Shown: positions 9,042 through 17,774, counted from the first letter of the stretch. The stretch is DNA of 64,000 nt from Gammaproteobacteria bacterium (GCA_024639905.1 JAHEGE010000002.1:1-64000); one strand, 5' to 3'. Notes: a model not told the origin generated them from the sequence alone. A program made the numbers and translations.

Positions 9042-10418
9042 ATGAGTAAACGCAGATTTCGTCGGCAGAAACTTCCCTTAGAGCCGATTGAGCTCGACAT
9101 TTCCTCGATGAGCCACGAGGGTCGGGGTATTGCGCACGTCGATGGCAAGGTAGTGTTCGTCGATGGTGCATTACCAGGCGAGAAGGTGAGTGCTAATTAT
9201 GTGCGCCGTCGCAGCAGTTTCGACGAGCTGCGGAGCGCGTCTGTGCTCGTGGCCTCGCCCTTGCGCGTAGAGCCCGCCTGTCGCTTCGCCGGTGTGTGTG
9301 GCGGCTGTTCTTTACAGCATATGGATTCGACCGCGCAGATCGAGTTCAAGCAGTCGGTCTTACTCGAGCAGATGCAACAAGCGACTGGCGGCGAGCTTGT
9401 TGGTGTTGATATTTTACCCACGTTGCGCGATCAAGACTTCCACTATCGCCGCAAGGCACGCCTCGCTGCACGCTTCGTGTCGAAAAAGGGCGGGGCGCTC
9501 GTCGGCTTCCGTGAGAAATACAGCAGTTTCATCGCCGAAATGGACGATTGCGAGATACTCGTAGACGAGGTGGCCTGTCTGATCGCGCCCCTGAGGGAAT
9601 TATTCAGCGACCTCGACGGTAAGATGGAGATTCCACAGATCGAGGTTGCTGTTGGAGAGAGTGCCCCTGAGGAGTCGGCGCCTAAGGTAGTCGCGCTTGT
9701 GGTTAGGCATCTCGCCGAACTGAGTGCCGCTGACAGTGAGGCGTTCACACGATTCGCGCAGCAACACGGGGTTGAATTGTATTTGCAGCCGGGTGGCAAT
9801 GAGACAGTGGCGCGGCTGTGGCCTCAGGCTGACAGCGATCGTCTGCGTTATTTCCTGCCTGATTTCGGCCTAGAGCTTGGCTTCCACCCTATGGATTTCA
9901 CGCAGGTCAATGCCGGTATAAACCGCAGGATCGTGCGCCGTGCAATCGACCTGTTAGCACTGACGCGAGACGACAGCGTCTTAGACTTGTTCTGTGGGCT
10001 TGGTAACTTCACCCTTGCCGCCGCGACGCTCGCAGGGTCGGTAGTGGGCGTCGAAGGCAGCGAGGAAATGGTGCAGCGGGGTGGTGAGAACGCTACTAAG
10101 AATGGACTAAGCAATACCGAGTTCTTCGCTGCAAACCTCGCCAAGCCCTTCGCCGATGAGTCGTGGGGGCAACGCAAGTATAACAAGATCTTGCTAGATC
10201 CGCCGCGATCAGGAGCCCTCGAGATTATTCCCGAGGTCGCGGCTCTCGGTGCAAGCAGGATCGTCTATATTTCTTGTAATCCGGCTACGCTCGCACGCGA
10301 TACTGCGGAATTAATCAAGGCAGGCTATGTGCTGAGATCGGCCGGCGTAATGGATATGTTCCCGAATACCACGCATGTCGAATCAATGGCGGTTTTTGAC
10401 CGGCTAGAGGCTAAGTAG
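9042..10418 (+). CDS. rlmD: 23S rRNA (uracil-1939-C5)-methyltransferase RlmD
   Basis: A 458-residue SAM-dependent RNA methyltransferase (formerly RumA) that makes m5U at position 1939 of 23S rRNA. An N-terminal TRAM domain (about 12-70) is followed by iron-sulfur cysteines Cys80, Cys86 and Cys89 (CRFAGVCGGC), with a fourth in DDCEIL near 169. The SAM motif is LDLFCGLGNF and the catalytic cysteine lies in YISCNPATLARD near the C terminus. In Pseudomonas relA follows this gene and then mazG. Here mazG follows after only 50 bp, with no relA. Confidence 0.95.
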   Translation: MSKRRFRRQKLPLEPIELDISSMSHEGRGIAHVDGKVVFVDGALPGEKVSANYVRRRSSFDELRSASVLVASPLRVEPACRFAGVCGGCSLQHMDSTAQIEFKQSVLLEQMQQATGGELVGVDILPTLRDQDFHYRRKARLAARFVSKKGGALVGFREKYSSFIAEMDDCEILVDEVACLIAPLRELFSDLDGKMEIPQIEVAVGESAPEESAPKVVALVVRHLAELSAADSEAFTRFAQQHGVELYLQPGGNETVARLWPQADSDRLRYFLPDFGLELGFHPMDFTQVNAGINRRIVRRAIDLLALTRDDSVLDLFCGLGNFTLAAATLAGSVVGVEGSEEMVQRGGENATKNGLSNTEFFAANLAKPFADESWGQRKYNKILLDPPRSGALEIIPEVAALGASRIVYISCNPATLARDTAELIKAGYVLRSAGVMDMFPNTTHVESMAVFDRLEAK

Positions 10419-10468
10419 AGCAACGTTAAGAGAGTCGAAAGAGTGACTCGAAAGCCCGAGGGAGCGTT

Positions 10469-11311
10469 ATGAAAGAAGTAGAAGCACTGCTAGAGCTGAT
10501 GAGTAAGTTGCGCGATCCGCAGCACGGCTGTCCATGGGACCTAAAGCAGACTATCACATCCCTGCTTCCGCATACTCTAGAAGAGGTTTATGAGGTCGCC
10601 GATGCCATAGAGAATGGCAGCAGAGTAGAGCTAGAAGATGAATTGGGCGACCTCTTGTTTCAAGTCGTCTTCTACGCGCAGCTGGCTCAAGAGGAAGGGG
10701 GGTTCGGTTTCGGCGACGTGGCCGCCGGAATAACCAGGAAGCTGCTGCGCAGGCATCCCCATGTGTTCCCCGACGGCACTCTGGCAAGCTTTGGGCAATC
10801 TCAGAATCTGACGCCTGACCAAGTCTTGCAGAACTGGAACGCGATAAAGGAGATAGAGCGCGCTGAGAAGCGTGGGAGATTAAGTCTTGCAGGGGTCGAG
10901 AGCAAGGAGGAGGCGGTCAGCCTGCTTGATGATGTCCCGCGTGCGCTTCCCGCGATGGAGCGTGCACGCAAACTACAAAAACGTGTCGCGGGTGTAGGAT
11001 TCGACTGGCAAGAGATTGGCCCGGTAATCGCCAAGCTGAAAGAAGAGGTTGATGAGTTAGAGAAGGCTGTCGCGAAGGGAGATCAGCAAGGAGTACAGCA
11101 TGAGCTCGGCGATGTGTTGTTCTCCGCAATCAATCTCGCTAGACACGCAGAGATCGAACCTGAGATCGCATTGCGTGGCTGTAATGCGCGCTTTGAGGCG
11201 AGGTTTCGCTTCATCGAGGGCGAATTAGCCGCGAATGGAGAGGCGATGCAGGAGAAGAGCTTGGAAGAACTCGACGCGCTGTGGGATTTAGCGAAGCGAT
11301 CTGGGTTATAG
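10469..11311 (+). CDS. mazG: Nucleoside triphosphate pyrophosphohydrolase MazG
   Basis: A 280-residue all-alpha NTP pyrophosphatase that hydrolyses NTPs and dNTPs to monophosphates. Two MazG repeats are visible: one with DPQHGCPWDLKQT, EEVYEVADAIE and the DELGDLLFQVVF box at about 10-100, and a second with EEVDELEKA and HELGDVLFSAINLARH at about 190-250. In E. coli MazG lowers ppGpp and sits beside relA and mazEF. Here relA is missing from the position between rlmD and mazG, so the stringent-response neighbourhood is reduced to mazG. adk follows after 43 bp. Confidence 0.94.
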   Translation: MKEVEALLELMSKLRDPQHGCPWDLKQTITSLLPHTLEEVYEVADAIENGSRVELEDELGDLLFQVVFYAQLAQEEGGFGFGDVAAGITRKLLRRHPHVFPDGTLASFGQSQNLTPDQVLQNWNAIKEIERAEKRGRLSLAGVESKEEAVSLLDDVPRALPAMERARKLQKRVAGVGFDWQEIGPVIAKLKEEVDELEKAVAKGDQQGVQHELGDVLFSAINLARHAEIEPEIALRGCNARFEARFRFIEGELAANGEAMQEKSLEELDALWDLAKRSGL

Positions 11312-11339
11312 TTGTCGCTTGGCTGTAAGCAAATAATTT
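11312..11339 (+). promoter_or_regulatory. Possible promoter for adk
   Basis: TTGTCG (11312-11317) and TAATTT (11334-11339), spaced 16 bp, just after the mazG stop and 15 bp before adk. Weak -10 match; speculative. Confidence 0.3.
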
Positions 11340-11354
11340 ATTAAGGAGTAAAAG

Positions 11355-12002
11355 ATGAGATTGATCCTATTGGGTGCGCCTGGGGCGGGGAAGGGAACGC
11401 AGGCACAATTCGTGACGGAGAAGCTCGGGATACCGCAGATTTCAACTGGCGACATGCTTCGTGCTGCGGTAGCTGCTAAATCTGCGTTAGGCCTTCAGGT
11501 CGAACAAGTTATGGCCTCAGGCGGATTAGTGACTGACGAAATCATTATCGCTCTGGTGAAGGAACGCCTCGCTCAGTCTGATTGCGAAAATGGCTTTTTG
11601 TTTGATGGCTTTCCACGAACTATTCCACAGGCTCAGGCGATGGTCGAGGCAGGTGTGGAAATTGACTGCGTCTTGGAGATCGACGTTGCTGACGATGAGA
11701 TAGTGAAGCGTTTGAGCGGAAGGCGCGTGCATCCGGGCTCTGGACGCGTCTATCACGTTGAGTTTAATCCACCTAGTGTAGAAGGTGTTGACGATGAAAC
11801 TGGCGAAGAATTAGTGCAGCGAGAGGACGATCAGGAAGCAACTATCCGTAAGCGCCTACAGGTTTATCATGAACAGACTGAGCCCCTGGTTGGCTTTTAT
11901 CAGGACTGCGCTAAGAACGGCGCGAAAGTGTCGGTCGTTAAAGTAAACGGCATTGCTGCCGTGAACGATATTCGAGATCAAATAGAATCGCTTTTGGCCT
12001 AA
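11355..12002 (+). CDS. adk: Adenylate kinase
   Basis: A 215-residue cytoplasmic enzyme that interconverts ATP plus AMP with two ADP. The P-loop GAPGAGKGT is at about 7-15, the AMP-binding [10 protein letters not shown] follows at about 30-40, and DGFPRT lies near 85. The long LID domain ([19 protein letters not shown]) is the non-zinc type of most Gram-negatives. Start ATG follows an AAGGAG ribosome site. Its TAA stop lies inside a CCTAACACC motif that recurs 80 bp downstream. A long A/T-rich intergenic region separates it from the histone-like gene. Confidence 0.97.
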   Translation: MRLILLGAPGAGKGTQAQFVTEKLGIPQISTGDMLRAAVAAKSALGLQVEQVMASGGLVTDEIIIALVKERLAQSDCENGFLFDGFPRTIPQAQAMVEAGVEIDCVLEIDVADDEIVKRLSGRRVHPGSGRVYHVEFNPPSVEGVDDETGEELVQREDDQEATIRKRLQVYHEQTEPLVGFYQDCAKNGAKVSVVKVNGIAAVNDIRDQIESLLA

Positions 12003-12064
12003 CACCTGGGTTAGGTGTAAGTCGAATCGATTAAAATTTATCCACCTTTTCTTAAAGTTTTTTC

Positions 12065-12073
12065 TGTTACTAT
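12065..12073 (+). promoter_or_regulatory. Putative extended -10 promoter of the histone-like gene
   Basis: TGTTACTAT fits an extended -10 element (TGn plus TACTAT) in an A/T-rich stretch. No clear -35 is visible 17 bp upstream (CCTTTT). By eye only. Confidence 0.35.
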
Positions 12074-12083
12074 CGAAATAGAG

Positions 12084-12111
12084 CCTAACACCATCTTTCA
12101 TGGTGTTTAGG
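12084..12111 (+). other. Leader hairpin before the histone-like gene
   Basis: CCTAACACCAT (12084-12094) pairs with ATGGTGTTTAGG (12100-12111), with one bulged base and a 5-base loop. No T run follows, so an intrinsic terminator is unlikely. It falls close to the predicted transcription start and may stabilise or regulate the leader. Confidence 0.5.
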
Positions 12112-12326
12112 ACGTGGGTTATTTAGAGGCGCGCTTTTATTTAATTCATGGCAAGATAACTGAGGCAGTCTCGTTAACACCGCACTTCGCGGCCTCGAAT
12201 CTGCAGCAGGCTACAGCTAAAAACTGCGGCTGTGAAAACAAGCTTGATGGACTCTGAGTTTGAACGTAAGTCAGGGAACATAGAAACAGCAGCGGGCAAG
12301 ATTCATAACCTAGGAGAAAATCGAGC

Positions 12327-13178
12327 ATGGCTAAAGTTAAAGCGAAAGCAAAGCGCAGCCCAGTGGCAAAAAAGAAGCCGGCGGCTAAAGCGTCGAACCC
12401 TGCATTAGACAAAGCAAAGGCAGCTTTGGATAAGCTTCAGAAAGATTCAGCAGCTGCGGCGAAAGTCGTGACAGCTGCGCGTAAAAAAGCAGCTGCGGCG
12501 ACGAAGGCCGCTGCGAAGTCTAAAACGGCGACAGCAAAGAAGGCAGCAACTGCTGCAAACGCGGCTGCTAAGAAGGCCGCTGCAAAGGCTGCTTCTGCTG
12601 CCGCTAAGACACGTACTGCTGCCGCTAAGGTTAAAGCTGCGCAAGCAGTGGCGTCTGCAGCTGCTAAGAAGGCTGCCGATGAGGCGAAGAATCAAGCAGC
12701 GCTAGATAAGGCTGTGAAGGCATTCGCGGCTAACTTCAAGAAGAAGCAAGCGAAGGCAGCTGCTGCTAAGGCTGCTAAGGCTGCCAAGAAGGCTGCAGCT
12801 AAGGCTAAGGCTGCAGCGAAAAAAGCCGCTGCCAAGAAGAAAGTAGCTGACAAGAAGGCTGCAGTAAAAGCGAAAGCAGCAGCTAAAGCTGCGAAGGCAA
12901 AAGCAGCTAAAGCTGCTAAGCGTGAAGCAGCAAAAGCCAAGGCGGCAGCCAAGAAAGCAACTGCCAAGGCTAAAGCGCCTGCTAAGAAGAAGGCGGTAGC
13001 TAAGAAAGCGCCAGCGAAGAAGAAAGCTGTAGCTAAGAAAGCTGTAGCTAAAAAGGCGCCAGCTAAGAAGAAGGCAGTAGCTAAGAAAGCACCTGCTAAG
13101 AAAGCACCTGCCAAGAAGAAAGCAGTCGCCAAAAAAGCACCTGCTAAGAAGAAAGCGGTAGCGAAGAAGCGTAAATAA
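12327..13178 (+). CDS. Histone H1-like, lysine/alanine-rich repeat protein
   Basis: A 283-residue protein made almost entirely of Ala and Lys, with very few aromatic or acidic residues, resembling the C-terminal tail of eukaryotic H1. Among bacterial proteins it is like AlgP or HctB-type histone-like proteins. Residues 1-25 are basic, 26-215 are irregular KAAAKK-type sequence, and from about 217 the tail is a near-perfect repeat of APAKKKAVAKK with inserted AVAKK and APAKK pentamers, ending KRK. It probably binds DNA or another polyanion and could affect nucleoid compaction; this is inferred from composition only. The gene is monocistronic, with its own leader and a strong terminator. AlgP orthology cannot be claimed, because low-complexity tails converge easily. 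The antisense frames are also open because of composition and are not genes. Confidence 0.8.
   Translation: MAKVKAKAKRSPVAKKKPAAKASNPALDKAKAALDKLQKDSAAAAKVVTAARKKAAAATKAAAKSKTATAKKAATAANAAAKKAAAKAASAAAKTRTAAAKVKAAQAVASAAAKKAADEAKNQAALDKAVKAFAANFKKKQAKAAAAKAAKAAKKAAAKAKAAAKKAAAKKKVADKKAAVKAKAAAKAAKAKAAKAAKREAAKAKAAAKKATAKAKAPAKKKAVAKKAPAKKKAVAKKAVAKKAPAKKKAVAKKAPAKKAPAKKKAVAKKAPAKKKAVAKKRK
12975..13169 (+). repeat. In-frame tandem repeat in the histone-like gene
   Basis: About five copies of a 33-bp unit encoding APAKKKAVAKK, interrupted by 15-bp units encoding AVAKK or APAKK. Unit boundaries fall on multiples of 15 bp, and copies differ mainly at third codon positions. Such repeats can change copy number by slippage or recombination, so tail length may vary between strains. 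Confidence 0.8.
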
Positions 13179-13240
13179 GCTTCCTTCGCCGCTAACCTTA
13201 TCGCTGCGCCGATTCAAAAGGCCAGGGAGGAGGTGATAAA

Positions 13241-13273
13241 AGTCCTGTCTAGCCTGCTAGGCAGGATTTTTTT
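13241..13273 (+). terminator. Intrinsic terminator after the histone-like gene
   Basis: A 12-13 bp stem, AGTCCTGTCTAG with CTAGGCAGGATT including two G-T wobbles, followed by a run of seven T. This is the clearest intrinsic terminator in the left half of the window. It ends the histone-like gene 60 bp after its stop. Confidence 0.88.
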
Positions 13274-13319
13274 GTGTGTAAAATGGCACTACTCTTGGAA
13301 GCTCCCCCAACGGTGACTT

Positions 13320-13991
13320 ATGAATGCTCCTCGAATCCTTTTGCTCGATACGTCATCTTCTCGCTGTCAGGTGGGTATGCTGGCGGATGCGCTTCATTGT
13401 CGCTACGGGTCAAGTGAGCGCCAATCCGCACAGAATATCCTGCCTCTCATCGCGGAGCTGGTTACCGATACAGCAACCCCACTTAGCGACCTTGCCGCGA
13501 TAGCCGTCATGGCAGGGCCCGGATCGTTTACCGGGCTACGCATAGGCGTTGGTGTCGCTCAGGCGCTTTCGATGGCGAACTCGACGCCGGGGATACGGGT
13601 ATCTAATCTCGCCGCGCTAGCGTTCGCAGCTTCCCTTCAGTGTGATGCTGATGTTTTTTGGACGGCTATGCCAGCGCGGGAAGGCGAATTCTATTTCGCT
13701 GTCTATGCGCGAGATCAGCAGGCTGGCGTGGCGCTGCTAGGCAAGGAGCAAGTCGCTGTTCCTAGCGCGCTCGATTGGGTTAAGCCGTCCGGCAGCCACG
13801 TGCTGGTAGGAGAAGGGTGGCAAGGCGACTCATCGCTCCGAGAGGCTTTGGGGACGGGCGCCGATTTTATCGAGGCCACGCCGACATTAGAGACCATGGC
13901 TATACTTACTCAGAAGCTGTTTGCGCAGGGCCAGACCTGCGAGTCGGCATTGCTCAGACCGAACTACGTTAAGGAACAATTAGAGTACTAA
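13320..13991 (+). CDS. tsaB: tRNA threonylcarbamoyladenosine biosynthesis protein TsaB
   Basis: A 223-residue protein of the ASKHA (Gcp-like) fold that partners TsaD and TsaE to make t6A at position 37 of ANN-decoding tRNAs. The N terminus ILLLDTSSSRC and the conserved GPGSFTGLRIGVGVAQ at about 66-82 are diagnostic of TsaB/YeaZ. The shorter C-terminal domain lacks the metal-binding histidines of TsaD, as expected. It begins 47 bp after a strong terminator and so needs its own promoter. uppP follows after 64 bp. Confidence 0.92.
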   Translation: MNAPRILLLDTSSSRCQVGMLADALHCRYGSSERQSAQNILPLIAELVTDTATPLSDLAAIAVMAGPGSFTGLRIGVGVAQALSMANSTPGIRVSNLAALAFAASLQCDADVFWTAMPAREGEFYFAVYARDQQAGVALLGKEQVAVPSALDWVKPSGSHVLVGEGWQGDSSLREALGTGADFIEATPTLETMAILTQKLFAQGQTCESALLRPNYVKEQLEY

Positions 13992-14055
13992 GTCGGCGGC
14001 GGACGCGTTTAGACCGCGGAGCAGGATAGGGCAAGTGGGGTAGTTTCCTCGCTAA

Positions 14056-14892
14056 ATGTTAGGCGATATGTGGAGAGGCGCAGCTATCGAGTTGCTACAG
14101 ATTACAGTGCTTGCGTTGGTGCAGGGGCTGACAGAATTTTTACCCGTGTCTTCCTCAGGCCATCTCCTGCTGCCATCGGTTGTGTTTGGTTGGCCGGATC
14201 AAGGGCTTGCGTTTGATATTGCGGTGCACGTGGGCACACTCATTGCGGTGATCACCTATCTGCGCGCTGATGTCTTAGCTCTTTGTGTCGCGCTGTTCAG
14301 GCGGCTAACAGGAGGGAGCGAAACGACTCAATCGCGCCTAGCTCTGCAGCTTATACTGGCGACGCTGCCAGCGGGCCTGATGGGCATTCTCCTCAAAGAT
14401 CTGATTCAGGGCGATGTGCGCGCGCTCGGCATCGTCGCAGTAACCTCTATCGTCTTCGCTCTGCTGCTCTGGGCTGCGGATGCGCGTGCACAACGCCGCG
14501 GCGATGCCCAAGGCCTCGAGACGCTTGGTTTCGCAGGGGCGCTGTTTATCGGCTGCGCACAGGCATTGGCACTCATCCCAGGCACGTCGCGCTCTGGGGT
14601 TACGCTCACCGCAGCCCGCATTCTTGGTTTACGCCGAGAGAGCGCGGCCAAATTCTCTTTCTTGTTATCCATACCGATTATTCTCGCAAGCGGGTTGCTG
14701 CTGGCAGTCGATGCGTCTGTCGACGAGTCTAGTTTCGATTGGGGCCTGCTTGCGTATGCGGCGATTGCGTCTGCTTTGGTTGCTTTTGCTAGCATTCATT
14801 TTTTCATGCGCTTACTGCCGCGCGTAGGTGTTTTGCCATTCGTCATCTATCGACTCCTATTCGGTGCTGCGCTTTTGCTATGGCTAAGTTAG
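14056..14892 (+). CDS. uppP: Undecaprenyl-diphosphatase UppP (BacA)
   Basis: A 278-residue polytopic membrane enzyme that dephosphorylates undecaprenyl pyrophosphate to regenerate the lipid carrier for peptidoglycan and O-antigen. Motif 1 (GLTEFLPVSSSGHLLL, about 23-38) and motif 2 (PGTSRSGVTLTAARILG, about 174-190) carry the active-site Glu, Ser, His and Arg. About seven or eight hydrophobic segments are visible. A start four codons later (ATGTGG at 14068) is also possible. Its 3' end overlaps rsmJ by 13 bp. UppS (25494) and a DUF368 protein (50764) in this window act on the same lipid carrier. Confidence 0.94.
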   Translation: MLGDMWRGAAIELLQITVLALVQGLTEFLPVSSSGHLLLPSVVFGWPDQGLAFDIAVHVGTLIAVITYLRADVLALCVALFRRLTGGSETTQSRLALQLILATLPAGLMGILLKDLIQGDVRALGIVAVTSIVFALLLWAADARAQRRGDAQGLETLGFAGALFIGCAQALALIPGTSRSGVTLTAARILGLRRESAAKFSFLLSIPIILASGLLLAVDASVDESSFDWGLLAYAAIASALVAFASIHFFMRLLPRVGVLPFVIYRLLFGAALLLWLS

Positions 14893-15557
14893 TCGCCGAT
14901 ACGAGCCAGTTTGTGCTGGTGACCATAAATGACGCGGTGGGCTTGAAGAGACGCGATGCAGAGGATAGCGACGCGGTGTTCGTTGATTTCTGCGCCCCCG
15001 CGCTAAGCTATCGTGCCACCAGCGCCGTTAAGCAGCAGGGCTTAAGTAAGGCGGTGGGAATCAAGGGAGCGTTGCGCCCTCGCGTTCTGGACGCGACTGC
15101 CGGTTTTGGCAAGGATGCGTATTTACTGGCAAGCCAAGGGTGCCGAGTAACCCTCTTCGAAAGAGACCCACTGGTCTGCGCACTCCTGCGTGACGGCATC
15201 GCCCGTGCGCGCGGGACGAGCGACCCATCGCTGGCTGAGACGCTGGCAAGAATGGCGCTCATCGAGGGGGATTTCTTGTCCCATAGTGCCGATGGCGAAT
15301 GGGATGTCGTCTATCTTGACCCCATGTTCCCTGAGAGTAAGAAATCGGCACGGGTGAAGAAAGACATGTTCGCCTTGCAGGAACACCTCGGGGCGGCCGA
15401 CGATGGCGAGCAAATGTGGCTGCGGGCTTGCGAGGTGGCCTGCAAGCGCGTGGTGGTAAAGCGCAGTAAATCAGCGCCATTGATCAGCGCCGCGAAGCCC
15501 GATATTCAATACAAGGGAACGAGCAGCCGCTTCGACGTTTATCTTACGCCGAAGTAG
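14880..15557 (+). CDS. rsmJ: 16S rRNA (guanine-1516-N2)-methyltransferase RsmJ
   Basis: A 225-residue SAM-dependent methyltransferase (formerly YhiQ). The SAM-binding DATAGFGKDAYLLAS lies at about 70-85, with an acidic FERDP motif after it. The family-specific LDPMFPESKKSARVKKDM is at about 144-162. Length is slightly below E. coli RsmJ (250). The start overlaps the uppP 3' end. A perfect inverted repeat containing its stop codon forms a terminator shared with convergent dapE. Confidence 0.9.
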   Translation: MAKLVADTSQFVLVTINDAVGLKRRDAEDSDAVFVDFCAPALSYRATSAVKQQGLSKAVGIKGALRPRVLDATAGFGKDAYLLASQGCRVTLFERDPLVCALLRDGIARARGTSDPSLAETLARMALIEGDFLSHSADGEWDVVYLDPMFPESKKSARVKKDMFALQEHLGAADDGEQMWLRACEVACKRVVVKRSKSAPLISAAKPDIQYKGTSSRFDVYLTPK

Positions 15558-15577
15558 CCCAATGAGTCATTGGGCTT
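15556..15577. terminator. Bidirectional terminator between rsmJ and dapE
   Basis: AGCCCAATGA with TCATTGGGCT is a near-perfect palindrome. It contains the last bases of the rsmJ stop on the plus strand and most of the dapE TAA on the minus strand. The two genes are 18 bp apart, so one hairpin would serve both transcripts. The flanking T/A runs are short. Confidence 0.7.
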
Positions 15578-16718
15578 AAACGGCGGCTAGAGCGATGCGC
15601 TTTAAGAGGTCTGCGTAGACCGCTGATAGCGTGTCGAGGTCTTCGGCACGAATCCTCTCGTCGACTTGATGGATTGTTGCATTGCAGGGCCCCAGTTCCA
15701 CGACCTCGGCACCTGTCGGTGCAATGAAACGACCGTCTGAAGTGCCACCTGCTGTCGATTGATCGGTGACCAGTCCGGTAATAGCGCTGATGCTATCGGC
15801 GACGGCTGCACGTAAGAGTCCTGGCTGCGTGAGGAAAGGCTCGCCGGAGAGATGCCACGCGATTGCGTAGTCTAGCCCATGAGCGGCGAATACGGCTTCC
15901 GTCGCCTCTCGCAATGCCTCATGGGTGGATTGCGTGGAATAGCGGAAATTGAATTCGACCTTGCAGGCCGCTGGAATGACGTTGTTGGCGCCAGTGCCGG
16001 CGGCGATATTGGAGATCTGCAGGGTCGTAGGGGGGAAGGACTCGTTGCCGGCGTCCCAACTGCGGGCTGTGAGTTCCGCGAGTGCAGGCAGCGCATTATG
16101 GATGGGGTTCACTGCGAGGTGAGGGTAGGCGACATGTCCTTGAACGCCGCGGACTTCGAGTGTCGCGCTGAGCGAGCCACGGCGTCCAACTTTGATCGTG
16201 TCGCCGAGCTTTTGGGTGCTGCTGGGCTCGCCAACAAGACAGTAATCGATGCGCTCGCCGCGCGCCTTCAATACGTCTATCACTTCGCGCGTGCCATGCT
16301 TCGCAATACCTTCCTCGTCGCTCGTGATGAGGAATCCGAGACGCAATCTACCGAATAGTTCGGGGTCACTCGAAAGCGCCTCTTCGCAGGCCGTAATCAT
16401 CGCAGCGAGGCTTCCTTTCATGTCCGCCGCGCCGCGGCCGTGCAGTATGCCGTCCTCTAGGATTGCCGCATAGGGCGGGTGAGTCCAACGCGCTTCATCG
16501 CCACAGGGCACAACATCGGTATGCCCGGCAAAGACGAAGAGGGGCCCGACGGTGCCGCGGACCGCCCACAGGTTGTCTACGTCATGTGAGCGCAGGCTTT
16601 CGCAGTGGAATCCAAGGGGTTCTAAGCGCTCGCGCATAAGTCGCTGGCAGCCTCCATCTTCGGGAGTTACCGACGGGAGGCGGATTAGCTGCCGCGCGAG
16701 TTCGATCGTTGTGCTCAT
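15576..16718 (-). CDS. dapE: Succinyl-diaminopimelate desuccinylase
   Basis: A 380-residue dinuclear zinc hydrolase of the M20 family that converts N-succinyl-LL-diaminopimelate to LL-diaminopimelate plus succinate, for lysine and peptidoglycan synthesis. Metal-binding FAGHTDVVP (about 64-72) and [10 protein letters not shown] (about 94-103) are present, as is the catalytic Glu pair in TSDEEG (about 130-135). A lid/dimerisation domain occupies the middle. It lies 16 bp downstream of dapD on the same strand, so dapD and dapE are likely cotranscribed. Confidence 0.96.
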   Translation of the reverse strand: MSTTIELARQLIRLPSVTPEDGGCQRLMRERLEPLGFHCESLRSHDVDNLWAVRGTVGPLFVFAGHTDVVPCGDEARWTHPPYAAILEDGILHGRGAADMKGSLAAMITACEEALSSDPELFGRLRLGFLITSDEEGIAKHGTREVIDVLKARGERIDYCLVGEPSSTQKLGDTIKVGRRGSLSATLEVRGVQGHVAYPHLAVNPIHNALPALAELTARSWDAGNESFPPTTLQISNIAAGTGANNVIPAACKVEFNFRYSTQSTHEALREATEAVFAAHGLDYAIAWHLSGEPFLTQPGLLRAAVADSISAITGLVTDQSTAGGTSDGRFIAPTGAEVVELGPCNATIHQVDERIRAEDLDTLSAVYADLLKRIALAAV

Positions 16719-16734
16719 AGTGTGACTCGTCGTG

Positions 16735-17736
16735 TTAGTTGTGCGCGTGTAGTTCGTCGTTGAGCTCGACTTCGCTTTGCAGCGGCAGGCATTCTACGGA
16801 GCCGCTAAGCGAATTGCGTCGGAACAACAGGCCTTCTTGGCCGATAAGGTCCATCGCCTTGCAGCTAGTGCGCGGTGCGCCTTTAGCGTCGAGCAAATTC
16901 ACTTTAGTGCCGGCGGTGACATACAGCCCAGCCTCAACGACACAGCCATTGGCTAGAGGAATGCCAATACCGGCATTCGCGCCGATGAGGCAGTTCTCTC
17001 CCACCGCAATTACTTGTTTGCCGCCGCCTGACAGAGTTCCCATCGTGCTGCAACCGCCGCCGAGATCGCTGTTTGCGCCGACCATAACGCCAGCTGAGAT
17101 GCGCCCTTCGATCATGGCTGGCCCTTCGGTGCCTGCGTTAAAATTGATGAAGCCTTCATGCATCACTGTCGTGCCTTCGCCCAGGTAGGCGCCTAAGCGA
17201 ACGCGTGAAGTGTCCGCGATGCGCACGCCCCGCGGCACAACATAGTCTGTCATTTTAGGGAATTTATCGACGGAGAAAACGCTGAGCTGTTTTCCTTGCA
17301 GGCGGGCAGCCAGTTGCCGTTCGGGCAGCTCGTTAAGGTCAATAGGGCCGTCGCTGGTCCACGCTAGGTTGTGCAATACGCCGAACATGCCATTGAGGTT
17401 GACCTCATGCGGGCGCACGAGTCGAGCCGAGAGCAAGTGTAGTTTGAGGAACGCCTCGGCGACCGAGCTTGGCGCGCTGTCGCTGCCCAAAACGCACAGT
17501 ATCAGTGGCTTTTCGCTAGCGGCTAAGTTGCCGATCTGTGCGGCAAACTGTGCTTTAGCGGCGTCGTCCAGTTCTACGTAACCACTTTGACCCGCCTCCA
17601 GCCCACAGACCGTCAGTGCCTTAGCGCTGAACTGTGTGTCATCGCCTAGCCCGAACTTTGTGTAAAAGACTTCGATTATTTCACCGGCGCTATTTTCTGT
17701 GGCGAGGCCGAAGCCGTAACTGTGGATGTGACTCAT
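16735..17736 (-). CDS. dapD: Tetrahydrodipicolinate N-succinyltransferase (long form)
   Basis: A 333-residue acyltransferase that succinylates tetrahydrodipicolinate with succinyl-CoA, the step that commits to the succinylase branch of lysine synthesis. The C-terminal half is a left-handed beta-helix of hexapeptide repeats ([20 protein letters not shown], then NSDLGGGC, then [10 protein letters not shown]). The length and N-terminal domain are those of the Pseudomonas-type DapD, not the 274-residue E. coli type. It lies between an ArsC-like gene and dapE. dapC, the next enzyme, which sits near glnD in Pseudomonas, is absent here. Confidence 0.95.
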   Translation of the reverse strand: MSHIHSYGFGLATENSAGEIIEVFYTKFGLGDDTQFSAKALTVCGLEAGQSGYVELDDAAKAQFAAQIGNLAASEKPLILCVLGSDSAPSSVAEAFLKLHLLSARLVRPHEVNLNGMFGVLHNLAWTSDGPIDLNELPERQLAARLQGKQLSVFSVDKFPKMTDYVVPRGVRIADTSRVRLGAYLGEGTTVMHEGFINFNAGTEGPAMIEGRISAGVMVGANSDLGGGCSTMGTLSGGGKQVIAVGENCLIGANAGIGIPLANGCVVEAGLYVTAGTKVNLLDAKGAPRTSCKAMDLIGQEGLLFRRNSLSGSVECLPLQSEVELNDELHAHN

Positions 17737-17774
17737 ACTCGGTTTCTCCGTTAATGCTAATTCTGTGTGCTTGC

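Larger units (their letters stand above)
12003..12326. other. adk to histone-like gene intergenic region
   Basis: A 324-bp non-coding region. A short hairpin (ACACCT with AGGTGT, at about 12002-12018) directly follows adk. An A/T-rich block with an extended -10-like TGTTACTAT (12065-12073) comes next, then a second hairpin at 12084-12111. The remaining 200 bp to the start codon shows no gene and no further structure that I can support. If the promoter is real, the histone-like gene has a leader of roughly 240 nt. Confidence 0.5.

Noticed and set aside
12975-13169. Regularly spaced repeats that could suggest a CRISPR array
   Set aside because: The repeats are contiguous, in frame and encode APAKKKAVAKK; there are no unique spacers and no cas genes.
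12692-13217. Two long minus-strand open frames (146 and 171 codons) opposite the histone-like gene
   Set aside because: They mirror the repeat composition (Ala/Phe- or Leu/Ser-rich nonsense) and have no ribosome site or family features.
15879-16358. 159-codon plus-strand open frame opposite dapE
   Set aside because: It is a shadow of the conserved DapE frame; no ribosome site or domain.
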